DNA of 64,000 bases from Polynucleobacter brandtiae (GCF_002797575.1 NZ_PGTX01000006.1:43122-107121); one strand, 5' to 3'. Shown: positions 49,009-58,580, numbered from the stretch's first letter. The notes: generated by a model not told the origin, from the sequence alone. Program-made: numbers and translations.

Positions 49009-49605
49009 ATGACCTGTAAATTGAGCCCCTTCGCGCCCCGCCTGATCCTATTTGCAGGCCATGCAGGTACAGGCAAATCAACGCTGGCAAAAAAGGCTTT
49101 GCCCCTCATTATTGAAAAAACAGGTGAAGACTTCTTTTTCTTGGATAAAGATACCGTGTATGGAGCCTTTAGCGCCCATGTAATGGCGCTCACCACCAAT
49201 GATCCCCATGATCGTGACAGCCCCTACTACCTAAAGAACCTGCGTGATTGGGAATACTCTGGCCTGATTGCCATTGCCCAAGAAAATCTGCAACTGGGCG
49301 TAAACGTGATCCTGGTGGGCCCTTTTTCTAGTGAGATTCAATCTGGAAGGATGTTTAAACCAGAAGCTCTAGGTATTCCACTGGAAACACAGATCAAGGT
49401 TGCCTGGATTGATTTAAATCAGGATGAAGCAAAGCATCGCATGGAAAAACGTGCAGACCCGCGGGACCAGTGGAAGCTTAACCATTGGGAGCAATATAGC
49501 CAACGCAGAATTGATCCACCCCAGCATGCACTGATACAGCGTTTTGACAATCTCCATTTCGATCCATCAAACTTCGAAGATCTCATCGATTATCTAGTTA
49601 GCTAA
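49009..49605 (+). CDS. P-loop AAA/kinase-like ATPase
   Basis: 198 residues. The P-loop is LILFAGHAGTGKSTLAKKAL at about residue 12. A later helix contains WIDLNQDEAKHRMEKRADPRDQWKL, typical of the LID arginines of small-molecule kinases and zeta-type phosphotransferases. No substrate can be assigned. It overlaps the convergent COG2509 gene by 12 bp. Confidence 0.8.
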   Translation: MTCKLSPFAPRLILFAGHAGTGKSTLAKKALPLIIEKTGEDFFFLDKDTVYGAFSAHVMALTTNDPHDRDSPYYLKNLRDWEYSGLIAIAQENLQLGVNVILVGPFSSEIQSGRMFKPEALGIPLETQIKVAWIDLNQDEAKHRMEKRADPRDQWKLNHWEQYSQRRIDPPQHALIQRFDNLHFDPSNFEDLIDYLVS

Positions 49606-51216
49606 ATAATCCAACGCAACTGCTTCGGCTACCTTAATGCCATCTACGCCAGCAGACAAAATCCCTCCTGCATAACCGGCGCCCTCTCCCGCGGGATAGA
49701 GTCCTTTTATATTGAGGCTTTGACAGTTAGCGCCGCGAGTAATCCGCAGCGGAGAAGATGTTCTTGTCTCCACTCCAGTGAGTACTGCGTCTTTTAGAGA
49801 AAAGCCTTTTATTTGCTTTTCAAATGCAGGGATTGCTTCTCGAATAGCCTCAATCGCATAGAGCGGCAAACTATCGACAAGGTCTGTCAAATGAACGCCG
49901 GGCTTGTAGGAAGGAATCACACTGCCAAATTCAGTAGAAGGTCTGCCTGCTAAAAAATCCCCTACCAATTGCCCTGGGGCCTCATAAGTAGAACCACCCA
50001 TTTCATATGCCTTAGACTCCAGCATTCTTTGAAACTCAATACCAGCAAGAGGGCCGCCAGGGTAATCCTCAGGCGTGATACCAACAACAATACCGGCATT
50101 TGCATTGCGCTCATTACGAGAGTACTGGCTCATGCCGTTTGTTACAACGCGATTAGGCTCTGATGCAGCGGCTACCACCGTACCGCCAGGGCACATACAA
50201 AAACTATAGACAGATCGCCCATTCTTAGCGTGATAAACCAATTTGTAATCTGCGGCGCCAATCAACGCATTGCCTGCATGAGGCCCTAGGCGAGCCTTGT
50301 CGATTAATGACTGGGGGTGCTCAATACGAAAGCCTACCGAGAAAGGCTTAGCTTCCATGTAGACCCCGGCATCATGCAGCGCATGGAAGGTGTCGCGTGC
50401 ACTATGGCCTAAAGCAATAATCACATGATTGGCCTTTAGATCCGGATGCCCCTCTATCCTTACACCTTGTATCTGCTCATTTTCAATATCAAAGCCAGTT
50501 ACTTTTTGTGAAAATCGCACCTCTCCACCCAGCTCGATAATTTCTTTGCGCATTTTTTCGACCACACCAACCAGGCGAAAGGTACCGATGTGAGGCTTTG
50601 CTACATAGCGAATCTCTTCTGGTGCACCTGCTCTAATAAATTCATGGATGACTTTACGGCCATAAAACTTCGAGTCTTTAATTTGACTATACAGTTTGCC
50701 ATCCGAAAAGGTGCCTGCTCCACCCTCACCAAACTGTACATTAGACTCAGGATTTAAAACGTTTTTACGCCATAAGCCCCAGGTATCCTGAGTGCGCTCT
50801 CGAACAGCCTTGCCGCGCTCCAAAATGATAGGCTTTAGTCCCATTTGAGCCAAAATCAAGGCCGCAAAAATTCCGCAAGGACCAAAGCCGATCACTACAG
50901 GTCTTTGAAAATGATCTGACGCCACTTGAGTATTCACTTGGGCCGCATTGGCTACAAAGTGATAACTAGTATCCGGGGAAGGTCTTACGTGAATATCGTT
51001 TGAGAATTGCTTAAGGATCAGCTCCTCATTCTTGACCGAGAGATCGACTGTGTAGATGAAAGCCAAAGCAACATTCTTTCTGGCATCGTAACTTCGCTTA
51101 AAGACCTCTGCGCGCACCAAGTCCTGCGGCGATAGATTTAAACGCTTCAGAATCGCCTCTTCCAGTGCTTCTGGGGCATGACTAATAGGCAGACGAAGTT
51201 CGGTAATACGGATCAT
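49594..51216 (-). CDS. NAD(P)/FAD-dependent oxidoreductase (COG2509 type)
   Basis: 540 residues. An N-terminal domain (1-100, RITELRLPISHAPEALEEAI) precedes a FAD-binding domain with VVIGFGPCGIFAALILAQMG and ILERGKAVRERTQDT, and NVQFGEGGAGTFSDGKLY. A second Rossmann stretch follows. The C-terminus has GLYPAGEGAGYAGGILSAGVDGIKVAEA. Such proteins are uncharacterised FAD-dependent dehydrogenases found in many bacteria. Its start lies 89 bp from yaeQ in divergent orientation. Confidence 0.9.
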   Translation of the reverse strand: MIRITELRLPISHAPEALEEAILKRLNLSPQDLVRAEVFKRSYDARKNVALAFIYTVDLSVKNEELILKQFSNDIHVRPSPDTSYHFVANAAQVNTQVASDHFQRPVVIGFGPCGIFAALILAQMGLKPIILERGKAVRERTQDTWGLWRKNVLNPESNVQFGEGGAGTFSDGKLYSQIKDSKFYGRKVIHEFIRAGAPEEIRYVAKPHIGTFRLVGVVEKMRKEIIELGGEVRFSQKVTGFDIENEQIQGVRIEGHPDLKANHVIIALGHSARDTFHALHDAGVYMEAKPFSVGFRIEHPQSLIDKARLGPHAGNALIGAADYKLVYHAKNGRSVYSFCMCPGGTVVAAASEPNRVVTNGMSQYSRNERNANAGIVVGITPEDYPGGPLAGIEFQRMLESKAYEMGGSTYEAPGQLVGDFLAGRPSTEFGSVIPSYKPGVHLTDLVDSLPLYAIEAIREAIPAFEKQIKGFSLKDAVLTGVETRTSSPLRITRGANCQSLNIKGLYPAGEGAGYAGGILSAGVDGIKVAEAVALDYLAN

Positions 51217-51305
51217 GGATTTCTACGATACACACTAAATAAGGGCAATATGTCAAATAATACTGGGATAGTCGGTTATTGGCATTTTAGAGGCGATAAT
51301 GCGCC

Positions 51306-51851
51306 ATGGCTCTACGCGCAACTATCCACAAAGCCGACCTTCACGTCGCAGATTCTGATCGCCACTATTACGGCAGTCACTCTTTAACAATTGCCAAGCA
51401 CCCTTCGGAAACCGAAGAGCGCATGATGATCCGCATCATCGCATTTGCACTTCAAGCCCAAGAAGATTTAGTCTTTACTAAAGGTTTAAGTGATGCGGAT
51501 GAGCCCGATATCTGGGTAAAAGACTTAACTGATGCGATCAAGCTCTGGATTGAAGTTGGGCAACCTGATGAGCGCCGTATTTTGAAGGCATGCGGTCGAT
51601 CCGATCAGGTCATCGTCTATTGCTATGGTGGTCATACTAGCAAGATTTGGTGGGATGGCATTGCCAATAAACTCACCCGCGCTCGTAACCTGCGAATTAT
51701 CTCTATTCCAGCAGAGCAAGCGAAGGAACTTAGCAAGCTAGTTGAACGCAGCATGGTGCTCCATGTCAACATCCAAGATGAAGAGGTTTATGTCTCATCG
51801 GATATGGGGCAAGTAACCATCACCCCAGAAATCTGGCGTAATCAGACATAA
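51306..51851 (+). CDS. yaeQ: YaeQ family protein
   Basis: 181 residues. The YaeQ family pattern is MALRATIHKADLHVADSDRHYY, HPSETEERMMIRIIAFALQA, EPDIWVKDLTDAIKLWIEVGQPDERRILKA and the end VTITPEIWRN. YaeQ has a PD-(D/E)XK-like fold and was reported as a suppressor linked to RfaH/haemolysin transcription; its biochemical role is unclear. It is followed 12 bp later by the PIN gene, probably in one transcript. Confidence 0.94.
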   Translation: MALRATIHKADLHVADSDRHYYGSHSLTIAKHPSETEERMMIRIIAFALQAQEDLVFTKGLSDADEPDIWVKDLTDAIKLWIEVGQPDERRILKACGRSDQVIVYCYGGHTSKIWWDGIANKLTRARNLRIISIPAEQAKELSKLVERSMVLHVNIQDEEVYVSSDMGQVTITPEIWRNQT

Positions 51852-51863
51852 GCTCAAAACAGA

Positions 51864-52280
51864 ATGCAGTCTCTTGTTTTAGATACCAATGTCCTGCTCG
51901 ATATTTTTGTCTTTGAAGATACGAGAGCTGCTAATTTAAAGCAGGCGCTTCTGAGTTTCAGCATACGCGCAATAGCAAGCCAAAAAACACTGGAAGAATT
52001 TGCTGACGTCATTTCCCGTCCGCTCTTCAAGCTGACAGGCTCACAGCAACAGAGCTTCATGAATCAATGGCAGTCGATTGCCGAACAGCAAGACGATACC
52101 TTCCTGGCAATAGCGCCTTGGCATTGCGAAGATCCAGATGATCAGATTTTTTTAAATCTAGCGCATCAATTTAGACCATCTATTTTGATCAGCAAAGATA
52201 AGGCACTTCTTAAGCTTGCTAGTCATGCCCTAAAAGATGGCATCATCATTACGTCGGACTATAACGCTTTCATAAGCTAG
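51864..52280 (+). CDS. PIN domain protein (COG1569-type putative toxin)
   Basis: 138 residues. The PIN acidic residues are visible: [12 protein letters not shown] (Asp7), TLEEFADV (Glu45), [11 protein letters not shown] (Asp) and a final SKDKALLKL (Asp). The group is annotated as toxin component of a VapBC-like system, but neither neighbour looks like an antitoxin (upstream is YaeQ). It may therefore be an orphan RNase or housekeeping nuclease. The stop overlaps the convergent LLM gene by 4 bp. Confidence 0.85.
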   Translation: MQSLVLDTNVLLDIFVFEDTRAANLKQALLSFSIRAIASQKTLEEFADVISRPLFKLTGSQQQSFMNQWQSIAEQQDDTFLAIAPWHCEDPDDQIFLNLAHQFRPSILISKDKALLKLASHALKDGIIITSDYNAFIS

Positions 52281-53296
52281 ATTAATAATGCAGCCCTTTG
52301 CAGCCCCTGGGCGGCTTTTGCAGCAATTTCAAAAGATTGCAACCGCGCTTGATGATCATAGATTTGGCCCGTCATCACAATCTCATCAGCTCCGGTCAGA
52401 TCAAGCCAATGCTGCATCCGACCCCTGACTGTCGCTAAAGACCCTACCGCAGAGCACTGTAGAGCACTGGCAGCAGTCGCCTTTTCATGAGGATCACAAA
52501 ATACATCTAAATTTTCAATAGGTGGCGGTAATTGGCCACGCGTGTTGCGACGCATTCGAATCACATGCTGCTGCAAGGTAGTAAATTGATAAACAGCCTC
52601 TTCATCCGTCTGGGCTGCCACTACATTCATTAGAAAAGCACAATAAGGCTTTGCCAATTGCGCAGACGGCTTAAATTGATTGCGATAGATTGTCATCGCT
52701 TCGAGTAATTGCTCGGGCGCAAAGTGAGATGCAAAGGCATACGGTAATCCAAAGTGAGCCGCTAATTGAGCGCCATACAAACTAGAGCCCAAAATCCAAA
52801 TAGGCACTTCGGTACCCGCACCCGGGATCGCTTTGACAGCCTGCCCCTCCTGCGCCGGACCAAAATAGTGCTGTAATTCCATCACGTTCTGCGGAAAACG
52901 GTCATCACTCCCCTGTAGATCTCGGCGTAAAGCCCTTGCTGTCATCTGATCGGTACCGGGAGCGCGCCCAAGACCTAATTCAATTCTGCCTGGATATAGG
53001 CAGGCTAAGGTTCCAAATTGCTCAGCAATCACTAAAGGCGCATGATTAGGCAACATAACGCCGCCAGATCCTACCCGAATGCGAGTAGTGCCCGAGGCAA
53101 TATATCCAATGAGGACCGCAGGTGCCGAACTCGCATTTCCGGTCATATTGTGATGCTCAGCAACCCAATAGCGCTTGTAACCCCAATGCTCAGCATGCTG
53201 GGCAAGTTCAAGAGAGTTGCGCAGCGCATCACTAGCAGAAAACCCCTGGGGAATCGGCGATATATCTAGAATAGAGTACGGAACTAAATTTTCCAT
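52277..53296 (-). CDS. LLM-class flavin-dependent oxidoreductase
   Basis: 339 residues with the bacterial luciferase-like barrel. N-terminal [73 protein letters not shown] and [14 protein letters not shown] are typical of the MsnO8/YhbW group. Members oxidise substrates with FMNH2. Substrate is unknown. It is divergent from the DUF1653-like small gene. Confidence 0.93.
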   Translation of the reverse strand: MENLVPYSILDISPIPQGFSASDALRNSLELAQHAEHWGYKRYWVAEHHNMTGNASSAPAVLIGYIASGTTRIRVGSGGVMLPNHAPLVIAEQFGTLACLYPGRIELGLGRAPGTDQMTARALRRDLQGSDDRFPQNVMELQHYFGPAQEGQAVKAIPGAGTEVPIWILGSSLYGAQLAAHFGLPYAFASHFAPEQLLEAMTIYRNQFKPSAQLAKPYCAFLMNVVAAQTDEEAVYQFTTLQQHVIRMRRNTRGQLPPPIENLDVFCDPHEKATAASALQCSAVGSLATVRGRMQHWLDLTGADEIVMTGQIYDHQARLQSFEIAAKAAQGLQRAALLI

Positions 53297-53357
53297 AGAT
53301 CAATCATACCGACAAACCATCTTAAGAAAGCATGTATTGAGCACGAATAAACCCAAA

Positions 53358-53576
53358 ATGGCTGATGCTGATAGCGGCCTCTTTAAGCCTGGAAGCAAGC
53401 TAAAACACCGAAAAACGGGTGGATTTTATAAGGTACTTTTATTGGCAAACGTAGAGGCGAGCTTAGCGCCCGCATACGTTTATGAGTCAATGCAATCACA
53501 TGATTTTTGGATTCGACCTCAAGCTGAAATGGAAGATGGTCGCTTTGAGCTTATCCCAGCAGCTGAAAAGGAGTGA
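53358..53576 (+). CDS. DUF1653-like small protein
   Basis: 72 residues from the ATG at 53358; a longer reading frame starting at 53217 would run over the LLM promoter and start, so it is rejected. The core KPGSKLKHRKTGGFYKVLLL...YVYESMQSHDFWIRPQAEM resembles DUF1653, in which a conserved W-V/I-R-P motif closes a small beta-barrel. It lies 3 bp before slyX and shares the ribosome binding region of slyX. Function unknown. Confidence 0.7.
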   Translation: MADADSGLFKPGSKLKHRKTGGFYKVLLLANVEASLAPAYVYESMQSHDFWIRPQAEMEDGRFELIPAAEKE

Positions 53577-53579
53577 GTC

Positions 53580-53783
53580 ATGATTGAAGAGCGCATCACC
53601 AATTTAGAAATTAAATTGAGCTTTACCGAAGACTTGATCGAGAAACTGAATCAAATTGTGTATAAACAACAGCAGCAAATTGAGTTTCTATATCGGGAGC
53701 TGAAGTCCATTAAAGAGCAATCGAGCGCTGGAGATGGGGCTGGTGGAGGCTCGCTGATGGATGATATTCCTCCGCACTATTAA
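53580..53783 (+). CDS. slyX: SlyX family protein
   Basis: 67 residues. The SlyX pattern is IEERITNLEIKLSFTEDLIEKLNQ, IVYKQQQQIEFLYRELKSI and the C-terminal DDIPPHY. A strong AAGGAG lies 6 nt before the ATG. SlyX proteins are small helical, probably coiled-coil proteins of unclear role, sometimes near FKBP/peptidyl-prolyl isomerases in other bacteria. Confidence 0.95.
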   Translation: MIEERITNLEIKLSFTEDLIEKLNQIVYKQQQQIEFLYRELKSIKEQSSAGDGAGGGSLMDDIPPHY

Positions 53784-53839
53784 GCTCCCGCTAATATCGA
53801 CACTAAATTGAACACAGATCACACAAAAGGAAAAATATA

Positions 53840-54187
53840 ATGATTAACTTAACGCCTTTTTTACTCCAATGGGGCTTAACGTCACTGTCTCTTTGGGTAG
53901 CAAGCTATATATTTAGTGGCCTACGCTTTGCGGATGGCGGATCCCTATTAATTGCCGCTTTATTGCTAGGGTTTGCCAACGCAGTAGTAAAACCACTGCT
54001 AATTCTACTAACCCTCCCCCTCACGGTACTCACCATGGGCCTCTTCTTACTAGTAGTCAATGCTCTAGTGTTGATGCTGGTATCGGCAGTTGTTAGTGGC
54101 TTTACGGTTTCCAGCTTTTGGACTGCGCTCTTTGCGAGCATCTTTATTTCTTTGTTTAGCCTTTTTATCAGCGGATTGGTAACTTAA
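53840..54187 (+). CDS. Phage holin family (COG1950-type) membrane protein
   Basis: 115 residues with four hydrophobic segments: FLLQWGLTSLSLWVASYIF, LLIAALLLGFANAVVKPLL, LTVLTMGLFLLVVNALVLML and ALFASIFISLFSLFISGLV. The pattern matches the uncharacterised YvlD-like 'phage holin family' found in many bacterial chromosomes; no phage genes are nearby, so the name reflects only family similarity. Confidence 0.88.
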   Translation: MINLTPFLLQWGLTSLSLWVASYIFSGLRFADGGSLLIAALLLGFANAVVKPLLILLTLPLTVLTMGLFLLVVNALVLMLVSAVVSGFTVSSFWTALFASIFISLFSLFISGLVT

Positions 54188-54201
54188 GAGCCCCTAAAAA
54201 A

Positions 54202-56031
54202 TCACTCAGCCCCAGGGTAAATATCTGCCCAGGGGCGAAGTGCATCACTGCAGGGGCTGCCTTTTTTTCCAATGGATAAGGCATTTTCCGCCAGAATGCT
54301 AGCGCCCCCAGTCAAAAATCCAAGTCCAACTGAAATGGCGCTGTTGATAACGCCAGTCTGATTAATCATCGGTTTGGGGTTCTGTAAGGTGCCACCTATC
54401 TTAACCAATCCCCCTAAATCAATTCCCGTAGTGAGTCCTGATTTTTCGTAAGGCTCAACCATCAGATTGACTGCTTCAGTCTTAAGATTAATCGTGCCGC
54501 CCAAGAGCACATTTAAACGATCCGTCTCCATCCCAACAGTATTAGCAATATTAAGTTGCCCCTGAGAAATGGGTATATAGGCCACGGCACACTCAATCGT
54601 ATTTTGATTTGATTTTTTGTGTAAAGGATTGATAGCCCCTAAAAGCGTAACGACAAAATCGCCCCCGCTATTAAGAAAAAGGGAATCTGTTTTTGCTTGA
54701 TCAATACGGATTTGAATTTTTCCACTGGCATTTGATGCCATTTGATGTGCACTCATTCCGGTAGACTGTAAATTAAACGCCAGCCTCATCTTACCGCCAC
54801 TCACCTTAGAGCTTGGATCTAGTCGAGCCATTAAGCTTTCAAGCGTAAAGTTAGTCGTCACTCCTTTGGCAGTCACTACCGGTGAGGCTGTATCAAGCCT
54901 CGAAAGTTGAAGCACCAGATTAGCCTGGCCCTGCCCCAGCACAAAAGTAAGCTGTGGAACAGCGATCTGCGATCCATCCACCTGAATGGTGGCATTGAGA
55001 TTCTCAATGGGTTGACGGCCTGGTAAGCCCAATTTAATAATGCCTATTGAAATCTTTCCCTTAGCTTGAGGCAAAAGGTCCAATGGTAATTTGGCATCAC
55101 TAAAAAAATAGGTAGCTGGAGAATGCTGCACTGACTCCGCTGAGGCTGCCTTTAAGTTCTGGGCACTCAATCTGGTAGGCTGTTGCGCGGGGGGTTTTCC
55201 TATGGCATTACTGGATGGCCAATCCACTGCTGCAGAATTGACTGCCAAATTGATCAGAGGTAATGTCTTTGGATTTTTGGCTACATTGCCCTGAATAAGA
55301 ATCGATTTACCATTAACCCCCACATTAAGATCTAGGGCAAACTGAATTGGCGAAACATTCCAATGCTGCATTAACTCTGAAACTGAATCTGTTTTACCTC
55401 GCACCTCCAGTGCCAGCTCTTTGTACTTCATATCAATCGCAACCAAGGTCTTAGACCCGTCTTTAGTCAGCGATAAGCGCTGGACTTGGTATATCGAACT
55501 TAAGCCAGTTGGATCTAGGTAATGCACATTCGCATTAGCAATCATGATATTAGCTACACTCGTCAGACTATTTTCGCTTGCGGGCGCCTCATCTTGCCTA
55601 TCACTTGCCAAATTAGTGGCAAAAGGGCTTTGACTACCCATCACCCAGTTAGCCTGACCTGATCGATTTTTCTGTAAAAAGAGGTCTAGGCCCTTGAGCT
55701 CGATGCTGTCAATGTCAACACGTTTACTCAGCAAAGGCAGTAGTTTGATATTAAGTGAAATCTGATCCAGCGTTAGAAAATCACTCTGCGATCCCCAAGC
55801 AGTGTTACTTAAGGTCAACTGTTCTGCAGAGACAGCAATACCAGGAAAGAATTGCAATTTGATGGGTCCTGAAATTCGAAGATCTCGCCCAGTTGCCGTT
55901 TTGACTGAGGATGTCAGTAAAACCGCTAGCTGGGTTGGATTGACCAACGATGAGGCGTACCAAATCCCCATGACTACGAGGAGGACTAAAAGGCCAAGAA
56001 TACTGAAGATGATGTTGGCTTTGATACGCAT
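54202..56031 (-). CDS. AsmA family protein
   Basis: 609 residues. An N-terminal membrane anchor (ANIIFSILGLLVLLVVMGIWY) is followed by the AsmA beta-helical region: ISGPIKLQFFPGIAVSAEQLTLSN, VDIDSIELKGLDLFLQKN, and the C-terminal AsmA domain LMVEPYEKSGLTTGIDLGGLVKIGGTLQ. AsmA-like proteins bridge the inner and outer membranes and are linked to phospholipid or envelope transport. Stand-alone gene, convergent with the holin-like gene. Confidence 0.9.
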   Translation of the reverse strand: MRIKANIIFSILGLLVLLVVMGIWYASSLVNPTQLAVLLTSSVKTATGRDLRISGPIKLQFFPGIAVSAEQLTLSNTAWGSQSDFLTLDQISLNIKLLPLLSKRVDIDSIELKGLDLFLQKNRSGQANWVMGSQSPFATNLASDRQDEAPASENSLTSVANIMIANANVHYLDPTGLSSIYQVQRLSLTKDGSKTLVAIDMKYKELALEVRGKTDSVSELMQHWNVSPIQFALDLNVGVNGKSILIQGNVAKNPKTLPLINLAVNSAAVDWPSSNAIGKPPAQQPTRLSAQNLKAASAESVQHSPATYFFSDAKLPLDLLPQAKGKISIGIIKLGLPGRQPIENLNATIQVDGSQIAVPQLTFVLGQGQANLVLQLSRLDTASPVVTAKGVTTNFTLESLMARLDPSSKVSGGKMRLAFNLQSTGMSAHQMASNASGKIQIRIDQAKTDSLFLNSGGDFVVTLLGAINPLHKKSNQNTIECAVAYIPISQGQLNIANTVGMETDRLNVLLGGTINLKTEAVNLMVEPYEKSGLTTGIDLGGLVKIGGTLQNPKPMINQTGVINSAISVGLGFLTGGASILAENALSIGKKGSPCSDALRPWADIYPGAE

Positions 56032-56207
56032 ATCACTTCATTCTAGCTCCTAGTGAAATAGTGAAGTAACTAAAGGCGCGTTTCAGCACCTCCTCTTAAA
56101 ACCATCAGAAATATACCCATGTAAAAATCAGTAAAAACAGTCGGCAATTGAAGTAATATCTGGTGGTGTACTGTACACATTAACTACCAAAAGAAGGGTA
56201 ATAGACC

Positions 56208-57098
56208 ATGGCTACAAAGAAGTCACCAGCAAAAAAGAAAGTAGCTACTAAGGTGGTAAAAAAAGCCCCTGCAAAGAAAGCCGTTAAAAAAGTAGTAGCG
56301 AAAAAATCGCCTGCTAAAAAGGCCGTCAAAAAGGTAGTGAAAAAATCAGCAGCTCAGAAAGTTGTTGCCAAGAAAGCAATCGCTAAAAAACCAGTGGCTA
56401 AGACGGCCATTAAAAAGGTTGCGGCAAAAAAGCCTGCAGTCAAAAAGCCCGCAGCTAAGAAAGTAGCAAAAAAATCAGCTAAAACTACTAAGCCTAAACA
56501 GCTCAAGGTTGATCAATACGGACTTGAGGAAGATGATGAGTTTTATGGCTTGTATTTTGCAAAGTCAACCAAAAAAGGTTTGGTAGAGGTGAAGCCGTGC
56601 ACATTTTCACTAATGTATTGGTGGAAAGGATTGCTGGGTTATCCCGACATGATTGAGATCTCAAAAGATAGTAATACTGCCATGTTGCAGTTTGAGTCTA
56701 CTTTTGGTGGGGGTGACTCTGGTGAAACCGAGTTAACTGAAAAAGATGTATTTGATGTAGATCACATCATTGAAGTAGACGAGGAAGAGCAATTAATTTC
56801 TCTTTACTCATACATCCCCATCCCTGTTCCTGAAAACCTCATTGGTGCATTGGGCCTCTCTATCCTCAATATCAATCCGGAGACGCGATATGGCAATCTA
56901 GAAATCTGCTCAACGGATAATGAGGATGGTAAGAATGAACATTTCTTACGCTACCGTGCCGCTAGCTACTTACGTGGCGTGAAATTAGGTAAGGTTGAGG
57001 CAATTGAAAGCATGATCACAAATGGATCAGAATTCTTTGGTTTAGCTTTGGATGCAATGTGTGTCAATAAATCTATCAAAAAGTGGTTGCTGAGCTAA
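56208..57098 (+). CDS. Histone H1-like lysine-rich tail fused to a YbjN-like domain
   Basis: 296 residues. The first 100 contain 40 Lys, no Asp or Glu, and many Ala/Val/Pro in AxKK/PAKK-type motifs, as in bacterial H1-like proteins (AlgP/HctB-like). At residue 101 the sequence changes abruptly to an acidic, folded-looking domain (DQYGLEEDDEFYGLYFAKST ... SLMYWWKGLLGYPDMIEIS ... RYGNLEICST ... LGKVEAIESMITNGSEFFGL) that resembles YbjN-type domains. The tail should bind DNA or RNA; the domain may sense or bind partners. AAGAAGGG lies before the ATG. Transcribed alone. Confidence 0.8.
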   Translation: MATKKSPAKKKVATKVVKKAPAKKAVKKVVAKKSPAKKAVKKVVKKSAAQKVVAKKAIAKKPVAKTAIKKVAAKKPAVKKPAAKKVAKKSAKTTKPKQLKVDQYGLEEDDEFYGLYFAKSTKKGLVEVKPCTFSLMYWWKGLLGYPDMIEISKDSNTAMLQFESTFGGGDSGETELTEKDVFDVDHIIEVDEEEQLISLYSYIPIPVPENLIGALGLSILNINPETRYGNLEICSTDNEDGKNEHFLRYRAASYLRGVKLGKVEAIESMITNGSEFFGLALDAMCVNKSIKKWLLS

Positions 57099-57123
57099 TA
57101 ATGAGCCTCTCTTTTGAAATAGA

Positions 57124-57393
57124 TTAGTAGGCATTGCAGTTATAAATGTAAGTCATAGGAAAGCGATCGTTCACTGTTTTTCGTGTTTCTACGATAGTGG
57201 CGCCACGCTTTCCTAGTTTTTTGCACTCCTCAACCGCCGCTGCCTGTGCCTCGGTATCCTTCGCAGATTTGGGGGCATGCACTCCAATCGTACCGTCAGA
57301 CTGGCGATAGACGCCAAATTCACTTTGCGGAGTTGAGCAGGCCATCAAAGCAACTCCAAAAAATAGAACCCAAATCTTTCTGAAAATATTCAT
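57124..57393 (-). CDS. Small lipoprotein
   Basis: 89 residues. A lipoprotein signal (IWVLFFGVALMACS, Cys at about 19) is followed by a hydrophilic domain with two further Cys (EECKK and YIYNCNAY), possibly forming a disulfide. No family recognised. It lies 52 bp after fbpA on the same strand, so cotranscription with the iron-binding protein gene is possible but not demonstrated. Confidence 0.8.
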   Translation of the reverse strand: MNIFRKIWVLFFGVALMACSTPQSEFGVYRQSDGTIGVHAPKSAKDTEAQAAAVEECKKLGKRGATIVETRKTVNDRFPMTYIYNCNAY

Positions 57394-57445
57394 GTGTGAT
57401 GCCTTGTGAGTGTCCGCGAAATTGCAATACTGATTTTAGTCAACC

Positions 57446-58507
57446 TTATTTATAAGCTACTCGATCAAGCAATCTTTGCGCCGCAATTTGGTTCTTACCA
57501 ATGGAGGCTACAGAAATATTCTCTGCCTTAAATGTTCCTAACATTTTGAGACCCTCATTATCAATCTTGACCGACTTCACTACCGGCCATTCATTATTGC
57601 CGTTAGCAAAATATTCTTGCGCAGAGTCACTGGCCAGATACTCTAAAAACTGAGTTGCTGCTGAGGCATGCGGGGCATTTTTGGCGACACCACCACCCGC
57701 AATATTGATATGGGCACCAGTTGTTTGCTGATTGGGCCAAATAAACCCAATCTTAGAAACAATGGCTTGGTCCTCAGGCTTAGTAGATCGCAATAGCCTG
57801 ACTAAATAATATGAGTTTGTTAGCGCCACGCCGCACTCTCCTGATGCCACAGCTTTAATTTGATCAGTATCGCCACCTCTTGGGGGACGCGCCATATTGG
57901 CAACCATTCCTTTGGCCCACTCTTGCGTAGCAGCCTCACCACGACGCTCAATCATGGCGCCAATGAGGGAAAGCATATAGGGATGAGCACCAGAGCGCGT
58001 ACATACCTTACCTTTATTAATAGGCTCGGCCAGCTTTTCATAGGTATCCACATCTTGAGGATTTACTTTCGTCTTGTTGTAGACCACTAAACGGGCTCGA
58101 GTTGAAAATCCAAACCAAGTTGTTCCCTCTGGATCAGGCTTGGCGCGTAAATTAGCAGGAATACGGCTTTCTAAATATTTCGACTGAATCGGCTTAAAAA
58201 ACCCATCAATTTGTGCGCGCCATAGTCTGGCAGCATCCACCATCAAAATGACATCAGCCGGGCTATTAGCGCCTTCACTTTTCAGTCTTTCTGCTAATGC
58301 ATTGTCATCGGCCTCAATCCGGTTAATTTTGATACCGGTCTTTTTGGTGAAATCGCCATACAGGGCTTCATCGGTTTGATAGTGTCGTGCCGAGTAAAGA
58401 TTGAGCTCCTGGTCAGTCTGTTTGTTTGTCTGCGCAGCAGCATTTGTTGTAAGGCCAGCAATAGTCAGAAGCAGACAGAGGCTCAAATGTTTAAGAATAT
58501 TTTGCAT
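57446..58507 (-). CDS. fbpA: Ferric iron-binding periplasmic protein
   Basis: 353 residues. Signal peptide (LSLCLLLTIAGLTTNAAAQ) and the class II ferric-binding fold: LNLYSARHYQTDEALYGDFTKKTG, NSPADVILMVDAARLW, GTTWFGFSTRARLVVYNKTKV and ALTNSYYLVRLL. The YY pair in NSYYLVR supplies the Tyr ligands for Fe(III). It is preceded by a candidate Fur box in the gap to the permease gene, so it probably has its own iron-regulated promoter. Confidence 0.92.
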   Translation of the reverse strand: MQNILKHLSLCLLLTIAGLTTNAAAQTNKQTDQELNLYSARHYQTDEALYGDFTKKTGIKINRIEADDNALAERLKSEGANSPADVILMVDAARLWRAQIDGFFKPIQSKYLESRIPANLRAKPDPEGTTWFGFSTRARLVVYNKTKVNPQDVDTYEKLAEPINKGKVCTRSGAHPYMLSLIGAMIERRGEAATQEWAKGMVANMARPPRGGDTDQIKAVASGECGVALTNSYYLVRLLRSTKPEDQAIVSKIGFIWPNQQTTGAHINIAGGGVAKNAPHASAATQFLEYLASDSAQEYFANGNNEWPVVKSVKIDNEGLKMLGTFKAENISVASIGKNQIAAQRLLDRVAYK

Positions 58508-58561
58508 TTTTTATTGCCGTATTAGTAATTAGTGTGGGATACATTCCAATGTAGCACAAAT

Positions 58562-58580
58562 ACGAATGATTATCAATTAA
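58562..58580 (-). promoter_or_regulatory. Candidate Fur box upstream of fbpA
   Basis: The 19 bp at 58562-58580 match 11 of 19 bases of the classical Fur consensus, centred on the palindromic core AATGATTATCAATT, and lie 55-73 bp before the fbpA start. This fits iron-dependent repression by Fur. Confidence 0.5.

Noticed and set aside
53217..53357. 47-codon N-terminal extension of the DUF1653-like gene
   Set aside because: It would start inside the divergent LLM gene and lacks similarity to the family; the inner ATG at 53358 is preferred.
54202..54240. GCCCC...GGGGC hairpin near the AsmA stop
   Set aside because: It lies in the coding end, with mismatches and no T tract; not counted as a terminator.
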